Part shown: one piece after another, positions 1 to 7,415 of the stretch | Position numbering within the stretch: position 1 is the first letter of the stretch | Layout of the letters: each line of letters starts with the position of its first letter | NCBI GenBank assembly: GCA_017474765.1 | Contig: JAFVGW010000030.1 | Location: 1-46,044, forward strand | Source: Salinivirgaceae bacterium | Lineage (GTDB): Bacteria > Bacteroidota > Bacteroidia > Bacteroidales > SZUA-534 | Reading direction: 5' to 3' | Length of the DNA stretch: 46,044 nucleotides | Translations under genes and position numbers: made by a program | Notes under the pieces: model-generated | Seen by the model: only the letters and a program-made list of their open reading frames with translations | Told to the model about the DNA's origin: nothing | Databases searched by the model: none

Positions 1-285
1 AAAACGTCCGATTTTTATGGCAGGATAACTGCGAAACCTCTTCCCGTCGGGGAAACTGTCCTTGACCTTCTTCCATTGGCTGTTTGTAACTTCAACGCGG
101 CTAATCTTGTCGTTTAGCAGACAAAAATAGGCTGCAATACGCCCGTTGTCTTCAAGAATGAATGTATTGGCGATGCGTTTTTCAAGAAAATGTTTTGCAT
201 CATCCATTAAAAACTCATTCAAGTCGCTGTCGCCGCAATCGAAAGCAGTCAACTCATAATCGGGTGTTAAGCGAACAACTTTCAT
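1..285 (-). CDS. GNAT-family N-acetyltransferase, toxin-like (partial, C-terminus outside window)
   Basis: The minus strand reads 95 codons from ATG at 285 to the window edge without a stop. The N-terminus has the pattern AFDCGDSDLNEFL...DDAKHFLE, then an I(L)EDNGRIAAYFCLLNDKIS strand, which is typical of the GNAT acetyltransferases found in TacT-like toxin-antitoxin pairs. Known toxins of this kind acetylate aminoacyl-tRNA; that activity is inferred here, since the acetyl-CoA binding motif lies outside the window. Its ATG overlaps the stop codon of the small upstream gene (TAATG), so the two are translationally coupled. An ordinary acetyltransferase is the alternative. Confidence 0.75.
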   Translation of the reverse strand, partial: MKVVRLTPDYELTAFDCGDSDLNEFLMDDAKHFLEKRIANTFILEDNGRIAAYFCLLNDKISRVEVTNSQWKKVKDSFPDGKRFRSYPAIKIGRF

Positions 286-455
286 TACCAGCAGAAAGTA
301 ATAAGTTTCTTCGCTTCCTTAACGCGTTCCATTAGCCTTGTACGGTTGGCGGTGCGTTCTTCGTTGCTCATTTTTTCCACGCGTTCTGCTCTTTCGACAA
401 ATCTTTCAGCGTCTTTGCCTGTCAGAATCGGTGTCTCTTTAATTGGACGTGCCAT
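285..455 (-). CDS. small antitoxin-like protein upstream of the GNAT gene
   Basis: A 56-residue ORF starting MARPIKETPILTGKDAERF and continuing with a charged helical stretch rich in Glu, Arg and Lys up to a short hydrophobic tail (LITFCW). From memory, small proteins starting MARPIKETP.L.G.DA..F sit directly upstream of GNAT genes in many Bacteroidales and are usually left as hypothetical. It overlaps the GNAT start by one base and has its own well-formed promoter, so the pair looks like a two-gene operon with the antitoxin first. The function as antitoxin is inferred from the gene order; no classical DNA-binding domain is visible. Confidence 0.7.
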   Translation of the reverse strand: MARPIKETPILTGKDAERFVERAERVEKMSNEERTANRTRLMERVKEAKKLITFCW

Positions 456-485
456 AGCAGTAAAACGTTTAATGTGTCACTGTTG

Positions 486-517
486 CAAAAATATGATTTT
501 CTGCGGAATTGGGCAAA
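486..517 (-). promoter_or_regulatory. Bacteroidota-type promoter of the GNAT/antitoxin pair
   Basis: On the minus strand a TTTG (514-517) is followed after 20 nt by TATTTTTG (486-493), matching -33 TTTG and -7 TAnnTTTG. Transcription would start near 480, giving a leader of about 25 nt before the ATG at 455. Confidence 0.65.
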
Positions 518-547
518 CTCACATATTATGGCAATTTGTGAATCCGT

Positions 548-618
548 CTGAAAGACGGTATCTGCAAACCGTAGGTTACGATTCTCTCGCCTACGGTTAT
601 GGAAATATTGTCTTTCAG
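548..618. repeat. imperfect palindrome, 28/29-nt arms
   Basis: Left arm 548-575 begins CTGAAAGAC and ends ACCGTAGG. Right arm 590-618 is its imperfect reverse complement (CCTACGGT...GTCTTTCAG), with a 14-nt loop. The ends of the arms are perfect and the middles diverge, which is usual for an intergenic MITE/REP-like element. It has no T-run, so it is not a standard terminator. Confidence 0.6.
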
Positions 619-688
619 ATAAATGCAAAAATATAGTTCAGTTGTTTGTCGGACTATTGCCTAATTGAATCATTGAGGACATCCGTCA

Positions 689-723
689 GGGCGAAATCGG
701 TAAAAAATTAATCGATTTCGCCC
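689..723. repeat. 11-bp perfect stem-loop
   Basis: GGGCGAAATCG (689-699) pairs with CGATTTCGCCC (713-723) across a 13-nt A/T-rich loop. There is no T-run on either side. It lies about 45 bases upstream of the putative ncRNA promoter. Role unknown; it may be another palindromic element or an operator. Confidence 0.5.
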
Positions 724-763
724 CACGGGAAAAAAACATTTTCCTTTTCCAACCTACTTTTTA

Positions 764-771
764 TACTTTTG
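764..771 (+). promoter_or_regulatory. -7 element (TACTTTTG) of the candidate structured RNA
   Basis: TACTTTTG matches TAnnTTTG. At the -33 position only a T-rich TTTTCC is seen, so the promoter is less complete than that of rpsL. It lies just before the first hairpin of the RNA candidate. Confidence 0.45.
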
Positions 772-1049
772 TCTTGCTCTGCCGTTTGGCCGCAAGGGCT
801 GATTTGCAGAGTGACATATAGAAAGACGTTTACTGACGTTTCTCTTTGGCGGTTCAAAACTTCGCAAATTTTGATTTCTGTCGTCAATAAGAAAGCAGCG
901 GTGAATGCCTATGGAGTATGTTATACTTACAACCATAGGTTGTATTATATCATATTATCGTGGGTTTTCGCGTTGCTCAATCATACGACAGAGGGCAATG
1001 CGAAGGCCTTGAACCGTGGGAGCGAGTAACAAGATTCCCACGTTTTTTT
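772..1049 (+). ncRNA. candidate multi-hairpin structured RNA, family not recognised
   Basis: Between a -7 promoter element and a T-tailed hairpin there are consecutive foldable segments: CTCTGC...GCAGAG (about 776-811), GAAAGACGT...ACGTTTC (830-843), CAAAA...TTTTG (856-873), CCTATGG-AGTAT-gtt-ATACT...CCATAGG (908-939), TTCGCGTTGC...GCAATGCGAA (967-1004), then the terminator stem. No convincing ORF with a start signal is present. It could be a free-standing sRNA or the attenuated leader of the LRR gene, which begins 107 nt beyond the terminator. I do not recognise tmRNA, RNase P, SRP or a known riboswitch core, and could not establish a 6S-like fold. Confidence 0.45.
1015..1049 (+). terminator. 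rho-independent terminator-like hairpin
   Basis: CGTGGGA (1015-1021) pairs with TCCCACG (1036-1042), followed by seven T. It ends the RNA candidate, or attenuates transcription into the LRR gene. Confidence 0.7.
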
Positions 1050-1155
1050 ATATGTATAGCCAATAAACGTTTTTTCATTGCCTGACTGGGGAGTCGCAAG
1101 CACATTTTTTTGTTTTACAAGAAGTTGCGCACGACACAAACGAGTGTATCAGACA

Positions 1156-4100
1156 ATGAAAAAGTTATTTGCAATCTTTTTCGCCACAATACTTGCGGGG
1201 CAAACGTGGGCAGCTATGGGATTCTTTAAACATGGCAATTTGTATTATGACAAAACAAGTGATTCTACAGTTCGAGTAACTGCGCCATACACTGTGAGTG
1301 GAGATTTGGTAACAGGATATAAAATAAATTATTATGGGAAAAATTATCCCAAACCTACGGGCATTTGTGTAATACCTGAAATCATTACTTATGAAAATAA
1401 GACCTATACTGTTACCGAAATTGACAGTAAAGCTTTCAATGGTTGCACGGGTTTAACATCGGTAACTATTCCAAAATCAATGACAAGCATCGGTAGCAAC
1501 ACATTTGAAAACTGTAGTGGCTTGATTTCAGTCACAATCCCCAATTCGGTAACAAGCATTGGCTCCGAAGCGTTCAGGGGTTGCAGCAAACTGACATCAA
1601 TAACCATTCCTAATTCAGTAACAAGCATTGGCTCCGAAGCGTTCAGGGGTTGCAGCAAACTGACATCGGTAACCATTCCTAATTCAGTAATTGAGATTGG
1701 CAGAGATGCATTTGATTATGTAAATAATATAGTATATTCTGGGAGTGCCAGTGGTAGTCCTTGGGGGGCATTATCTGTTACAGATATGAATGGATTTACA
1801 TATTCTGATGGTGCGCACACACAGCTTATTTCTTACAATGGCACTGCACAAATCATAACTATTCCCAATACTGTAATTAACATCGGGAATGGAGCGTTTA
1901 AAAATTGTAGAGACCTGACATCAGTAAATATTCCGAATTCAGTGTCAAGCATTGGCAACAATGTTTTTTCTGGTTGCAGTAGTCTGACTTCAGTAACTAT
2001 TCCTAATTCTGTAACTAGCATCGGCGTTAGTGCATTCCAGGGTTGCAGCGGATTGACATCAATAACTATTCCTTATTCTGTGACCAGCATCAGAAGTAAT
2101 GCATTCCAGGGTTGCAGCGGATTGACATCAATAACTATTCCTTATTCTGTGACCAGCATCGGAAGTAATGCATTCTCCGATTGTAGTGACCTGACATCAG
2201 TAAATATTGAATGTGATGCTAGTTTTTCAAATTCTGACTTGTATTTCACAAAAGACAATATTCGTTACAAGGTGTCTAACAAAAACTCTGTTGAGGTTGT
2301 TTCCAATTCTTATTCGGGCGAAGTTGTAATACCCAATACAGTGGTTGCTGGCAATACATTTAATGTCTCAAGCGTCGGCGTCAATGCATTCAAGGATTGC
2401 AGTAGGTTGACCTCAGTAACTATAGGTAATTCTGTAAACAGCATCGGCAATAGTGCATTTTCTGGTTGTGAGAAACTTGCCTCAATAACTATACCTAATT
2501 CAGTAACTAGCATTGGCAACTCGGCATTTTATGATTGCAGCAGTTTGACAACAATAACCATACCTAATTCTGTAACAGTCATTGGCAGTTCTGCATTTTA
2601 TAATTGCAGTAGTTTAGCATCAGTAACTATAGGTAATTATGTAAACAGTATCGGCAATAGTGCATTCTATGGTTGTTCGAAACTTACCTCAGTAACTATA
2701 CCTAATTCAGCAACTAACATTGGCAACTCGGCATTTTATGATTGCAGCAGTTTGACAACAATAACCATACCTAATTCTGTAACAGTTATTGGCAGTTCTG
2801 CATTTTATAATTGCAGCAGTTTAACATCGGTTACAACAGACTGCGATGCGATTGGGCATGCTAATTTGTATTTTATGAAAGACAATATTCGTTATCGAGT
2901 ACTTGATAAAAACTCGGTCGAGGTTGTTCCCAACACCTATTCGGGCGAAGTTGTAATACCCAATACAGTGGTTGCGGGCAATACATTTAGTGTTATAAGT
3001 ATTGGGGAACAGGCATTTGAGAATTGCAATGGCTTGACTACAATTACCATTCCAAATTCGGTTACAAGCATTGGAAACAATGCGTTCAACAATTGCAGCG
3101 GACTCACATCTGTAATTATTGGCAATTCTGTTAACCGAATTGAAGAAGGTGCATTCTCTGGTTGTAACGGCTTAACCTCAGTATGTATTCCTGATTCTGT
3201 AACAAGTATTGGCAGCTATGCATTTTCGGGTTGTAATAGCTTAACATTAATAAGCATTCCCAATTCAGTTACAAGTATTGGAAATTATGCGTTCTCGGGC
3301 TGTGACAGTATTGAAACTCTTATATGCAACACAAATGCCATCAGTTGGTTTTTTAGTGATAAAAAATCACTTAAAACGGTAATTTTGGGTGATTCTGTGA
3401 CGAGCATTGGTTATGACGCATTCAATGGTTGCAGTGGACTTACATCGGTAACCATTCCCAATTCGGTTACAAGCATTGGCGGCAGTGCGTTCAGTGGTTG
3501 CAGCGGCCTGACATCAGTCACCATTCCCAATTCGGTTACAAGCATTGGCGGCAGTGCGTTCAGTGGTTGCAGCGGCCTGACATCAGTCACTATTCCCAAT
3601 TCGGTTACAAGCATTGGCAACGCTGCGTTCTATAATTGCAGCGGACTCAAGTCTATAATTATTGGTAATTCTGTTAATCAAATTGGCGGTAGTGCATTTT
3701 CGGGTTGTAACAACTTAGCATCAGTATGTATTCCTGATTCTGTAACGAGCATTGGCGATTGTGCGTTTTCTGGATGCAGCGGACTGACATCGGTAACTAT
3801 ACCTAAATCGGTGACATATATCGGCAGCAATGCATTTGAAAATTGCAGCGGCCTGACATCAATCGTAATTCCTAATTCGGTTACCGGTATTGGTGCTTCG
3901 GCTTTCAAAGACTGTGTTAATCTTACCATTTACTGTCAGGCAAAGGTGAAACATTCAGGTTGGAGTGACCAATGGAACATAAATGAGTGTCCTGTGGTTT
4001 GGGGAGCACAATTGGTTAATGTGAATATTGCCGTCAATAACTCTGCTTATGGGCAAGTTAGTGGTATGGGTGCGTATATCGATAGTGCACAGGTAAAAAT

Positions 4101-4554
4101 ATTGGCAATTCCTAATGCTGGATACATATTCGTTAAATGGAGCGATGGTAGTACAGAAAATCCTCGTACAATAGTTGCAAGTGGTGATTTGGAATTCACT
4201 GCTGTGTTTGAAGTTGATGAAACCCAAAACGGCAACGAGAACCAAGGCGGAAACAATGAAGGCAACGAAAACCAAGGTGGAAATAATGAAGGCAATGAAA
4301 ACCAAGGTGGGAATGAAAACAACCCTGGCACCGCCGTTGCCGAATCCGCCGCAGATAATCTGCAAGTTTACGCCCACCACAACACCATAATTGTTGAAAA
4401 CGCCACCGACGAAATCCGCGTTTACAACGCAATGGGCGCATTGGTTTGTAGGGACGCGATTCATCGCGTCCGTGCAGAAATCAATGTCAACGGCGCAGGC
4501 GTTTACATTGTCAAGGTTGGCACCGCGGCCAAACGCGTGATGATAAACGATTGA
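1156..4554 (+). CDS. secreted BspA-like leucine-rich repeat protein with type IX secretion sorting domain
   Basis: A protein of 1132 residues. The ATG at 1156 is chosen because it begins a clean signal peptide (MKKLFAIFFATILAGQTWAA); the open frame extends upstream only from a TTG at 1078. About thirty 23-residue BspA/LRR_5-type repeats follow (I-P-N-S-V-T-S-I-G-x-x-A-F-x-x-C). They are interrupted twice by a linker (DNIRYKV...SVEVV...YSGEVVIPNTVVAGNTF). After them comes an InlB B-repeat-like module (about nt 4018-4212, GYIFVKWSDGS), an Asn/Gly/Glu-rich linker of 11-residue units (about 4229-4332), and a C-terminal type A sorting domain ending GVYIVKVGTAAKRVMIND. Such proteins are exported by the T9SS and anchored at the cell surface, where BspA-type repeats bind host or matrix proteins; the ligand here is unknown. 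A terminator follows directly. Confidence 0.9.
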   Translation: MKKLFAIFFATILAGQTWAAMGFFKHGNLYYDKTSDSTVRVTAPYTVSGDLVTGYKINYYGKNYPKPTGICVIPEIITYENKTYTVTEIDSKAFNGCTGLTSVTIPKSMTSIGSNTFENCSGLISVTIPNSVTSIGSEAFRGCSKLTSITIPNSVTSIGSEAFRGCSKLTSVTIPNSVIEIGRDAFDYVNNIVYSGSASGSPWGALSVTDMNGFTYSDGAHTQLISYNGTAQIITIPNTVINIGNGAFKNCRDLTSVNIPNSVSSIGNNVFSGCSSLTSVTIPNSVTSIGVSAFQGCSGLTSITIPYSVTSIRSNAFQGCSGLTSITIPYSVTSIGSNAFSDCSDLTSVNIECDASFSNSDLYFTKDNIRYKVSNKNSVEVVSNSYSGEVVIPNTVVAGNTFNVSSVGVNAFKDCSRLTSVTIGNSVNSIGNSAFSGCEKLASITIPNSVTSIGNSAFYDCSSLTTITIPNSVTVIGSSAFYNCSSLASVTIGNYVNSIGNSAFYGCSKLTSVTIPNSATNIGNSAFYDCSSLTTITIPNSVTVIGSSAFYNCSSLTSVTTDCDAIGHANLYFMKDNIRYRVLDKNSVEVVPNTYSGEVVIPNTVVAGNTFSVISIGEQAFENCNGLTTITIPNSVTSIGNNAFNNCSGLTSVIIGNSVNRIEEGAFSGCNGLTSVCIPDSVTSIGSYAFSGCNSLTLISIPNSVTSIGNYAFSGCDSIETLICNTNAISWFFSDKKSLKTVILGDSVTSIGYDAFNGCSGLTSVTIPNSVTSIGGSAFSGCSGLTSVTIPNSVTSIGGSAFSGCSGLTSVTIPNSVTSIGNAAFYNCSGLKSIIIGNSVNQIGGSAFSGCNNLASVCIPDSVTSIGDCAFSGCSGLTSVTIPKSVTYIGSNAFENCSGLTSIVIPNSVTGIGASAFKDCVNLTIYCQAKVKHSGWSDQWNINECPVVWGAQLVNVNIAVNNSAYGQVSGMGAYIDSAQVKILAIPNAGYIFVKWSDGSTENPRTIVASGDLEFTAVFEVDETQNGNENQGGNNEGNENQGGNNEGNENQGGNENNPGTAVAESAADNLQVYAHHNTIIVENATDEIRVYNAMGALVCRDAIHRVRAEINVNGAGVYIVKVGTAAKRVMIND
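1543..1680 (+). repeat. 69-nt tandem unit inside the LRR gene, two near-identical copies
   Basis: Copies 1543-1611 and 1612-1680 differ at only a few positions, and each encodes one 23-residue LRR unit (TSIGSEAFRGCSKLTS). Such near-identity at the nucleotide level indicates recent duplication or gene conversion. Confidence 0.85.
3460..3597 (+). repeat. 69-nt tandem unit inside the LRR gene, two matching copies
   Basis: Copies 3460-3528 and 3529-3597 match at the nucleotide level over almost their whole length, and a third, more diverged unit follows at 3598. One LRR repeat per unit. Confidence 0.85.
4447..4472 (+). repeat. palindromic repeat (TGTAGGGACGCGAT family) inside the LRR gene
   Basis: TGTAGGGACGCGAT-tc-ATCGCGTCCG: arms 4452-4460 and 4463-4471 are a perfect 9-bp inverted repeat. 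The same element, with loop aa, occurs on the other strand between iorB and iorA (37912-37936). Here it is read in frame as CRDAIHRVR within the sorting domain. Confidence 0.8.
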
Positions 4555-4581
4555 TAGGTATTTTATTATCGTATTTATGTA

Positions 4582-4610
4582 GGGGCGAATAATCATTCGC
4601 CCCTTTTTTT
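4582..4610 (+). terminator. terminator of the LRR gene
   Basis: GGGGCGAAT (4582-4590), loop AATC, ATTCGCCCC (4595-4603), then seven T. It is preceded by TGTA, so it resembles the dispersed TGTAGGG palindromes and may be one that now serves as a terminator. Confidence 0.85.
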
Positions 4611-4615
4611 ATTGC

Positions 4616-4760
4616 ATGCCCTATCGGGCAGAAATTGAAAGAAAATTTGAAACAAAATTTTATAAAATTCTTAAAATCAAATTTTTATAAATTTTAAATG
4701 TAATTTTTTAAAAATTTCTCGCGCAGCGATACCCCCTAACCATTATCCGCCTGCGGATAA
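4616..4760 (+). repeat. intergenic direct repeat, copy 1
   Basis: It begins with the hairpin TGCCC-tatc-GGGCA, continues with an A/T-rich core and TTTCTCGCGCAGCGATACC, and ends with the palindrome TTATCCGC-ct-GCGGATAA. The whole unit recurs at 4878-5032. No ORF is evident. The stretch between the copies (4761-4877) contains AATCGG-rich words and a partial third copy of the TTTCTCGCG segment at 4850. Confidence 0.75.
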
Positions 4761-4877
4761 AATTCGGTTTAAATCGGAAAGAATCGGTTAGCGCCCCAAG
4801 ACGCAAAGTTTGGATATATTCGGTTTAGTTTGGTTAGAGAAAAAATCATTTCTCGCGAAAGCGACACATCTTTTTGT

Positions 4878-5032
4878 ATGCCCTTGCGGGCAGAAATTGA
4901 AAGAAAATTTAAAACAAAATTTTATAAAATTGTTCAATTTCAATCAATTATTGATTTTGTTTAATTTTTAAATTTAATTTTCTAAAAATTTCTCGCGCAG
5001 CGATACCCTAACCATTATCCGCTTGCAGATAA
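4878..5032 (+). repeat. intergenic direct repeat, copy 2
   Basis: Same order of parts as copy 1: hairpin TGCCC-ttgc-GGGCA, the word GAAATTGAAAGAAAATTT with one change, TTTCTCGCGCAGCGATACC, and a decayed version of the terminal palindrome (TTATCCGCTTGCAGATAA). It is about ten bases longer in the A/T-rich core. Confidence 0.75.
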
Positions 5033-5061
5033 CATTATTAGCGTCAATCGCCTTTTTCCGT

Positions 5062-5069
5062 TAATTTTG
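5062..5069 (+). promoter_or_regulatory. -7 element of rlmD
   Basis: TAATTTTG matches TAnnTTTG, 25 nt before the chosen ATG. No TTG is seen at the expected -33 distance. Confidence 0.5.
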
Positions 5070-5093
5070 CCGTCGCAAAAAACCGATAGAATT

Positions 5094-6506
5094 ATGTCGC
5101 GCAAGAAAAATCAGAAGCAACTGTTTGAGAATATTGAGATTACCGATATTGCCGCCGAAGGAATGGCGATGGGCAAATACGACGGGATGGTGGTGTTTGT
5201 GCCGCTGGCCATTCCTGGCGATGTGGTTGACGTTGAAGGGAAAATAAAGCACAACCGCTACATTGAAGGCCGTGTTGTGCGCTACGCAAAGTTGAGCGAC
5301 AAGCGCATTGAGCCGTTCTGCCGTCATTTTGGGACCTGCGGCGGCTGCAAGTGGCAGATTCTGCCATACGAGATGCAGACCGCGTGGAAACAAAAACAAG
5401 TGATTGATAACCTGACACGTATCGGACATTTGGAATTGCCCGAAGTGTCGCCCATCTTGGGCAGCAAAAAGACTCGCGAGTACCGCAACAAACTTGAGTT
5501 CGCCTTCTCGCCGCTTCGTTGGCTTGCCCCCGAGCAGATTGCCGATGCCGACAAAATAGAGCAGCGCTCGGTTGGCTATCATCTGCCGCGCTTCTTCGAC
5601 AAGGTGGTGGATATTGAAGAGTGCCTGTTGATGCCCGAGCCTGTTAATGAGATTCGCAACTCGCTGAAACAGTTTGCGATAGAAAATAATATCAGTTTCT
5701 ATCACCAACGCGAGCACACAGGGCTTCTGCGCAACATTGTCATCCGCAACTCGAACACGGGCGGGCTGATGGTCATTCTGATTGTCTCAGCCGACGACCG
5801 CCCGAAAATCAGTCTTGTGATGGATTTCCTGCATCAGAAATTCTCGCAGATAACATCGCTGATGTATATGATAAACAACAAGTTGAACGATTCGTACACC
5901 GACCTGCCCGCAACACTTTACGCTGGCGACGACCATATTGTTGGCGAGATGGCTGGACTGCGGTTCAAAATCGGGCCAAACTCGTTCTATCAGACCAATA
6001 CCGACCAAGCCGCGGTGCTTTATGGTGTGGCCAAAGATTTTGCCGAACTCACTGGCAACGAAGTTGTTTACGACCTTTACACGGGCACTGGCACCATTGC
6101 CTGCTTTGTAGCCGACAAGGCGCAGAAAGTAATTGGTATTGAGTATGTTGACGATGCCATTGCCGACGCCAAGGTAAACGCGCAGATGAACAATCTGACC
6201 AATCTCGATTTTTTTGCGGGCGATATGAAAAACGTCTTGACAGACAGTTTCATAGCCGAGCACGGGTGTCCCGATGTCATCATCACCGACCCGCCGCGCT
6301 CGGGAATGCACCCCGATGTTGTGCAGGTGATTCTGAACGCCAACCCCAAGCGCATTGTGTATGTGAGTTGCAACCCCGCCACTCAAGCCCGCGACCTTGC
6401 CCTGATGAGCAATCAGTACCGCATTGCCAAAGTGCAACCCGTTGATATGTTCCCGCAGACTCAACACGTTGAGAATGTGGTGCAATTGGTAAGGATTGAA
6501 GATTGA
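5094..6506 (+). CDS. rlmD: 23S rRNA (uracil-C5)-methyltransferase, RlmD/RumA family
   Basis: A 470-residue SAM-dependent tRNA/rRNA uracil-5-methyltransferase that makes m5U in 23S rRNA. An N-terminal TRAM-like domain (about 1-70) is followed by cysteines C76, C82, C85 and C177, placed like those that bind the [4Fe-4S] cluster of RumA. The SAM-binding motif is DLYTGTGTIA, the methyltransferase motif DPPRSGMHP, the nucleophile C426 in SCNPATQARD, and the base E460 in TQHVEN. The ATG at 5094 is preferred to an upstream TTG (5067), which falls inside the promoter element. Bacteroidota often carry more than one paralogue, so RlmC/RlmCD or TrmA-like specificity cannot be excluded from sequence alone. 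Confidence 0.88.
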   Translation: MSRKKNQKQLFENIEITDIAAEGMAMGKYDGMVVFVPLAIPGDVVDVEGKIKHNRYIEGRVVRYAKLSDKRIEPFCRHFGTCGGCKWQILPYEMQTAWKQKQVIDNLTRIGHLELPEVSPILGSKKTREYRNKLEFAFSPLRWLAPEQIADADKIEQRSVGYHLPRFFDKVVDIEECLLMPEPVNEIRNSLKQFAIENNISFYHQREHTGLLRNIVIRNSNTGGLMVILIVSADDRPKISLVMDFLHQKFSQITSLMYMINNKLNDSYTDLPATLYAGDDHIVGEMAGLRFKIGPNSFYQTNTDQAAVLYGVAKDFAELTGNEVVYDLYTGTGTIACFVADKAQKVIGIEYVDDAIADAKVNAQMNNLTNLDFFAGDMKNVLTDSFIAEHGCPDVIITDPPRSGMHPDVVQVILNANPKRIVYVSCNPATQARDLALMSNQYRIAKVQPVDMFPQTQHVENVVQLVRIED

Positions 6507-6562
6507 ATGCGCGAATAATTGATGTGTTGGGGGCAGAATGGTTGAATGCGTGAAAGATTGAT

Positions 6563-6570
6563 TATCTTTG
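6563..6570 (+). promoter_or_regulatory. -7 element of radC
   Basis: TATCTTTG matches TAnnTTTG and ends only four bases before the radC ATG, which implies a very short leader or none. Confidence 0.5.
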
Positions 6571-6574
6571 GCTT

Positions 6575-7267
6575 ATGGATGAGATTAAAAAACTGACAAT
6601 CAAAGAGTGGAATGCCGACGACCGTCCGCGCGAGAAGATGCTTGCAAAGGGCATTGGAGCGTTGAGCGATGCCGAGTTGCTTGCCATTCTGATTTCCACA
6701 GGCACCAAAAGTCAGTCGGCGCTCGATTTGGCGCGGGCTGTGCTCTCATCGGCCGACAACAATCTGCACCTTCTGGGCAAGCGCACCATTAGCGATTTGA
6801 TTAAAATCGGCGGCATCGGCGAGGCCAAAGCCGTGACCATCATGGCGGCACTCGAGTTGGGGCGCCGCCGCAGCAACGCCGATCTTGAGCGTACAGAGGT
6901 AAGAACCTACACTGATGTGTCTAAAATCATGCAACCCATAATAGGCGATTTGCCGCACGAAGAGTTTTGGGTGATGTTTCTCAACCGCAGTAACCGCGTG
7001 ATAGACAAAGTACTAATCAGCTCAGGCGGTGTCAGCGGCACAACAGTCGATGTGCGTATAATCATGAAAAAGGCCATTGAGAGGTTGGCTTCAAGCCTGA
7101 TTCTCGTTCACAATCATCCGTCGGGAAATCTTACGCCAAGCGCCGAGGACAAAAACTTGACAAAACGCATTGCTGATGCGGCCAAGTTCTTCGGAATCAA
7201 TGTCGTGGACCATGTGATTATTGCCGACAAAAAATACTACAGTTTTGCTGAGTACGGATTGATGTAG
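6575..7267 (+). CDS. radC: RadC family JAB/MPN-domain protein
   Basis: A 230-residue RadC homologue. The N-terminal part (about 1-100) has the helix-hairpin-helix-like segment KIGGIGEAKAVTIMAALELGRR. The C-terminal MPN/JAMM domain has the metal motif HNHPSGNLTPSAED, with H179, H181 and D192 as zinc ligands. The family is often labelled DNA repair, but the repair role was not upheld in E. coli and the true function is unsettled. Length and motifs are complete. It sits 68 nt after rlmD with its own promoter-like element, so it may be transcribed separately. Confidence 0.92.
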   Translation: MDEIKKLTIKEWNADDRPREKMLAKGIGALSDAELLAILISTGTKSQSALDLARAVLSSADNNLHLLGKRTISDLIKIGGIGEAKAVTIMAALELGRRRSNADLERTEVRTYTDVSKIMQPIIGDLPHEEFWVMFLNRSNRVIDKVLISSGGVSGTTVDVRIIMKKAIERLASSLILVHNHPSGNLTPSAEDKNLTKRIADAAKFFGINVVDHVIIADKKYYSFAEYGLM

Positions 7268-7415
7268 ATTCAGAAATGGCAGGGAAGGAATTTTGATGCT
7301 AAATATTAGTGTATTAAATTATTCGAATTAATATTGTCGTCTTGAAATTCTTTGTTCGGGATTTTGAATTCGGAGCGGGAATTCAATTTTTTTGTGTTTT
7401 GGGGAACATTCGTCG

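Noticed and set aside
346..636. Plus-strand ORF of 96 codons at the left end
   Set aside because: It overlaps the antisense antitoxin-like gene and the long palindrome, and has no homology feel or start signal.
769..1029. 86-codon ORF inside the RNA candidate
   Set aside because: Its composition follows the hairpins and it has no initiation signal; the structured RNA and terminator explain the region better.
764..1049. 6S RNA, RNase P RNA or a known riboswitch
   Set aside because: No closing stem joining the ends as in 6S and no conserved RNase P or riboswitch core could be identified, so no family was assigned.
1078..1155. Upstream TTG start for the LRR protein
   Set aside because: It would place 26 residues before a clear signal peptide.
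3955..4596. 213-codon antisense ORF over the end of the LRR gene
   Set aside because: A shadow of a repetitive, biased coding region, and its start falls in the terminator.
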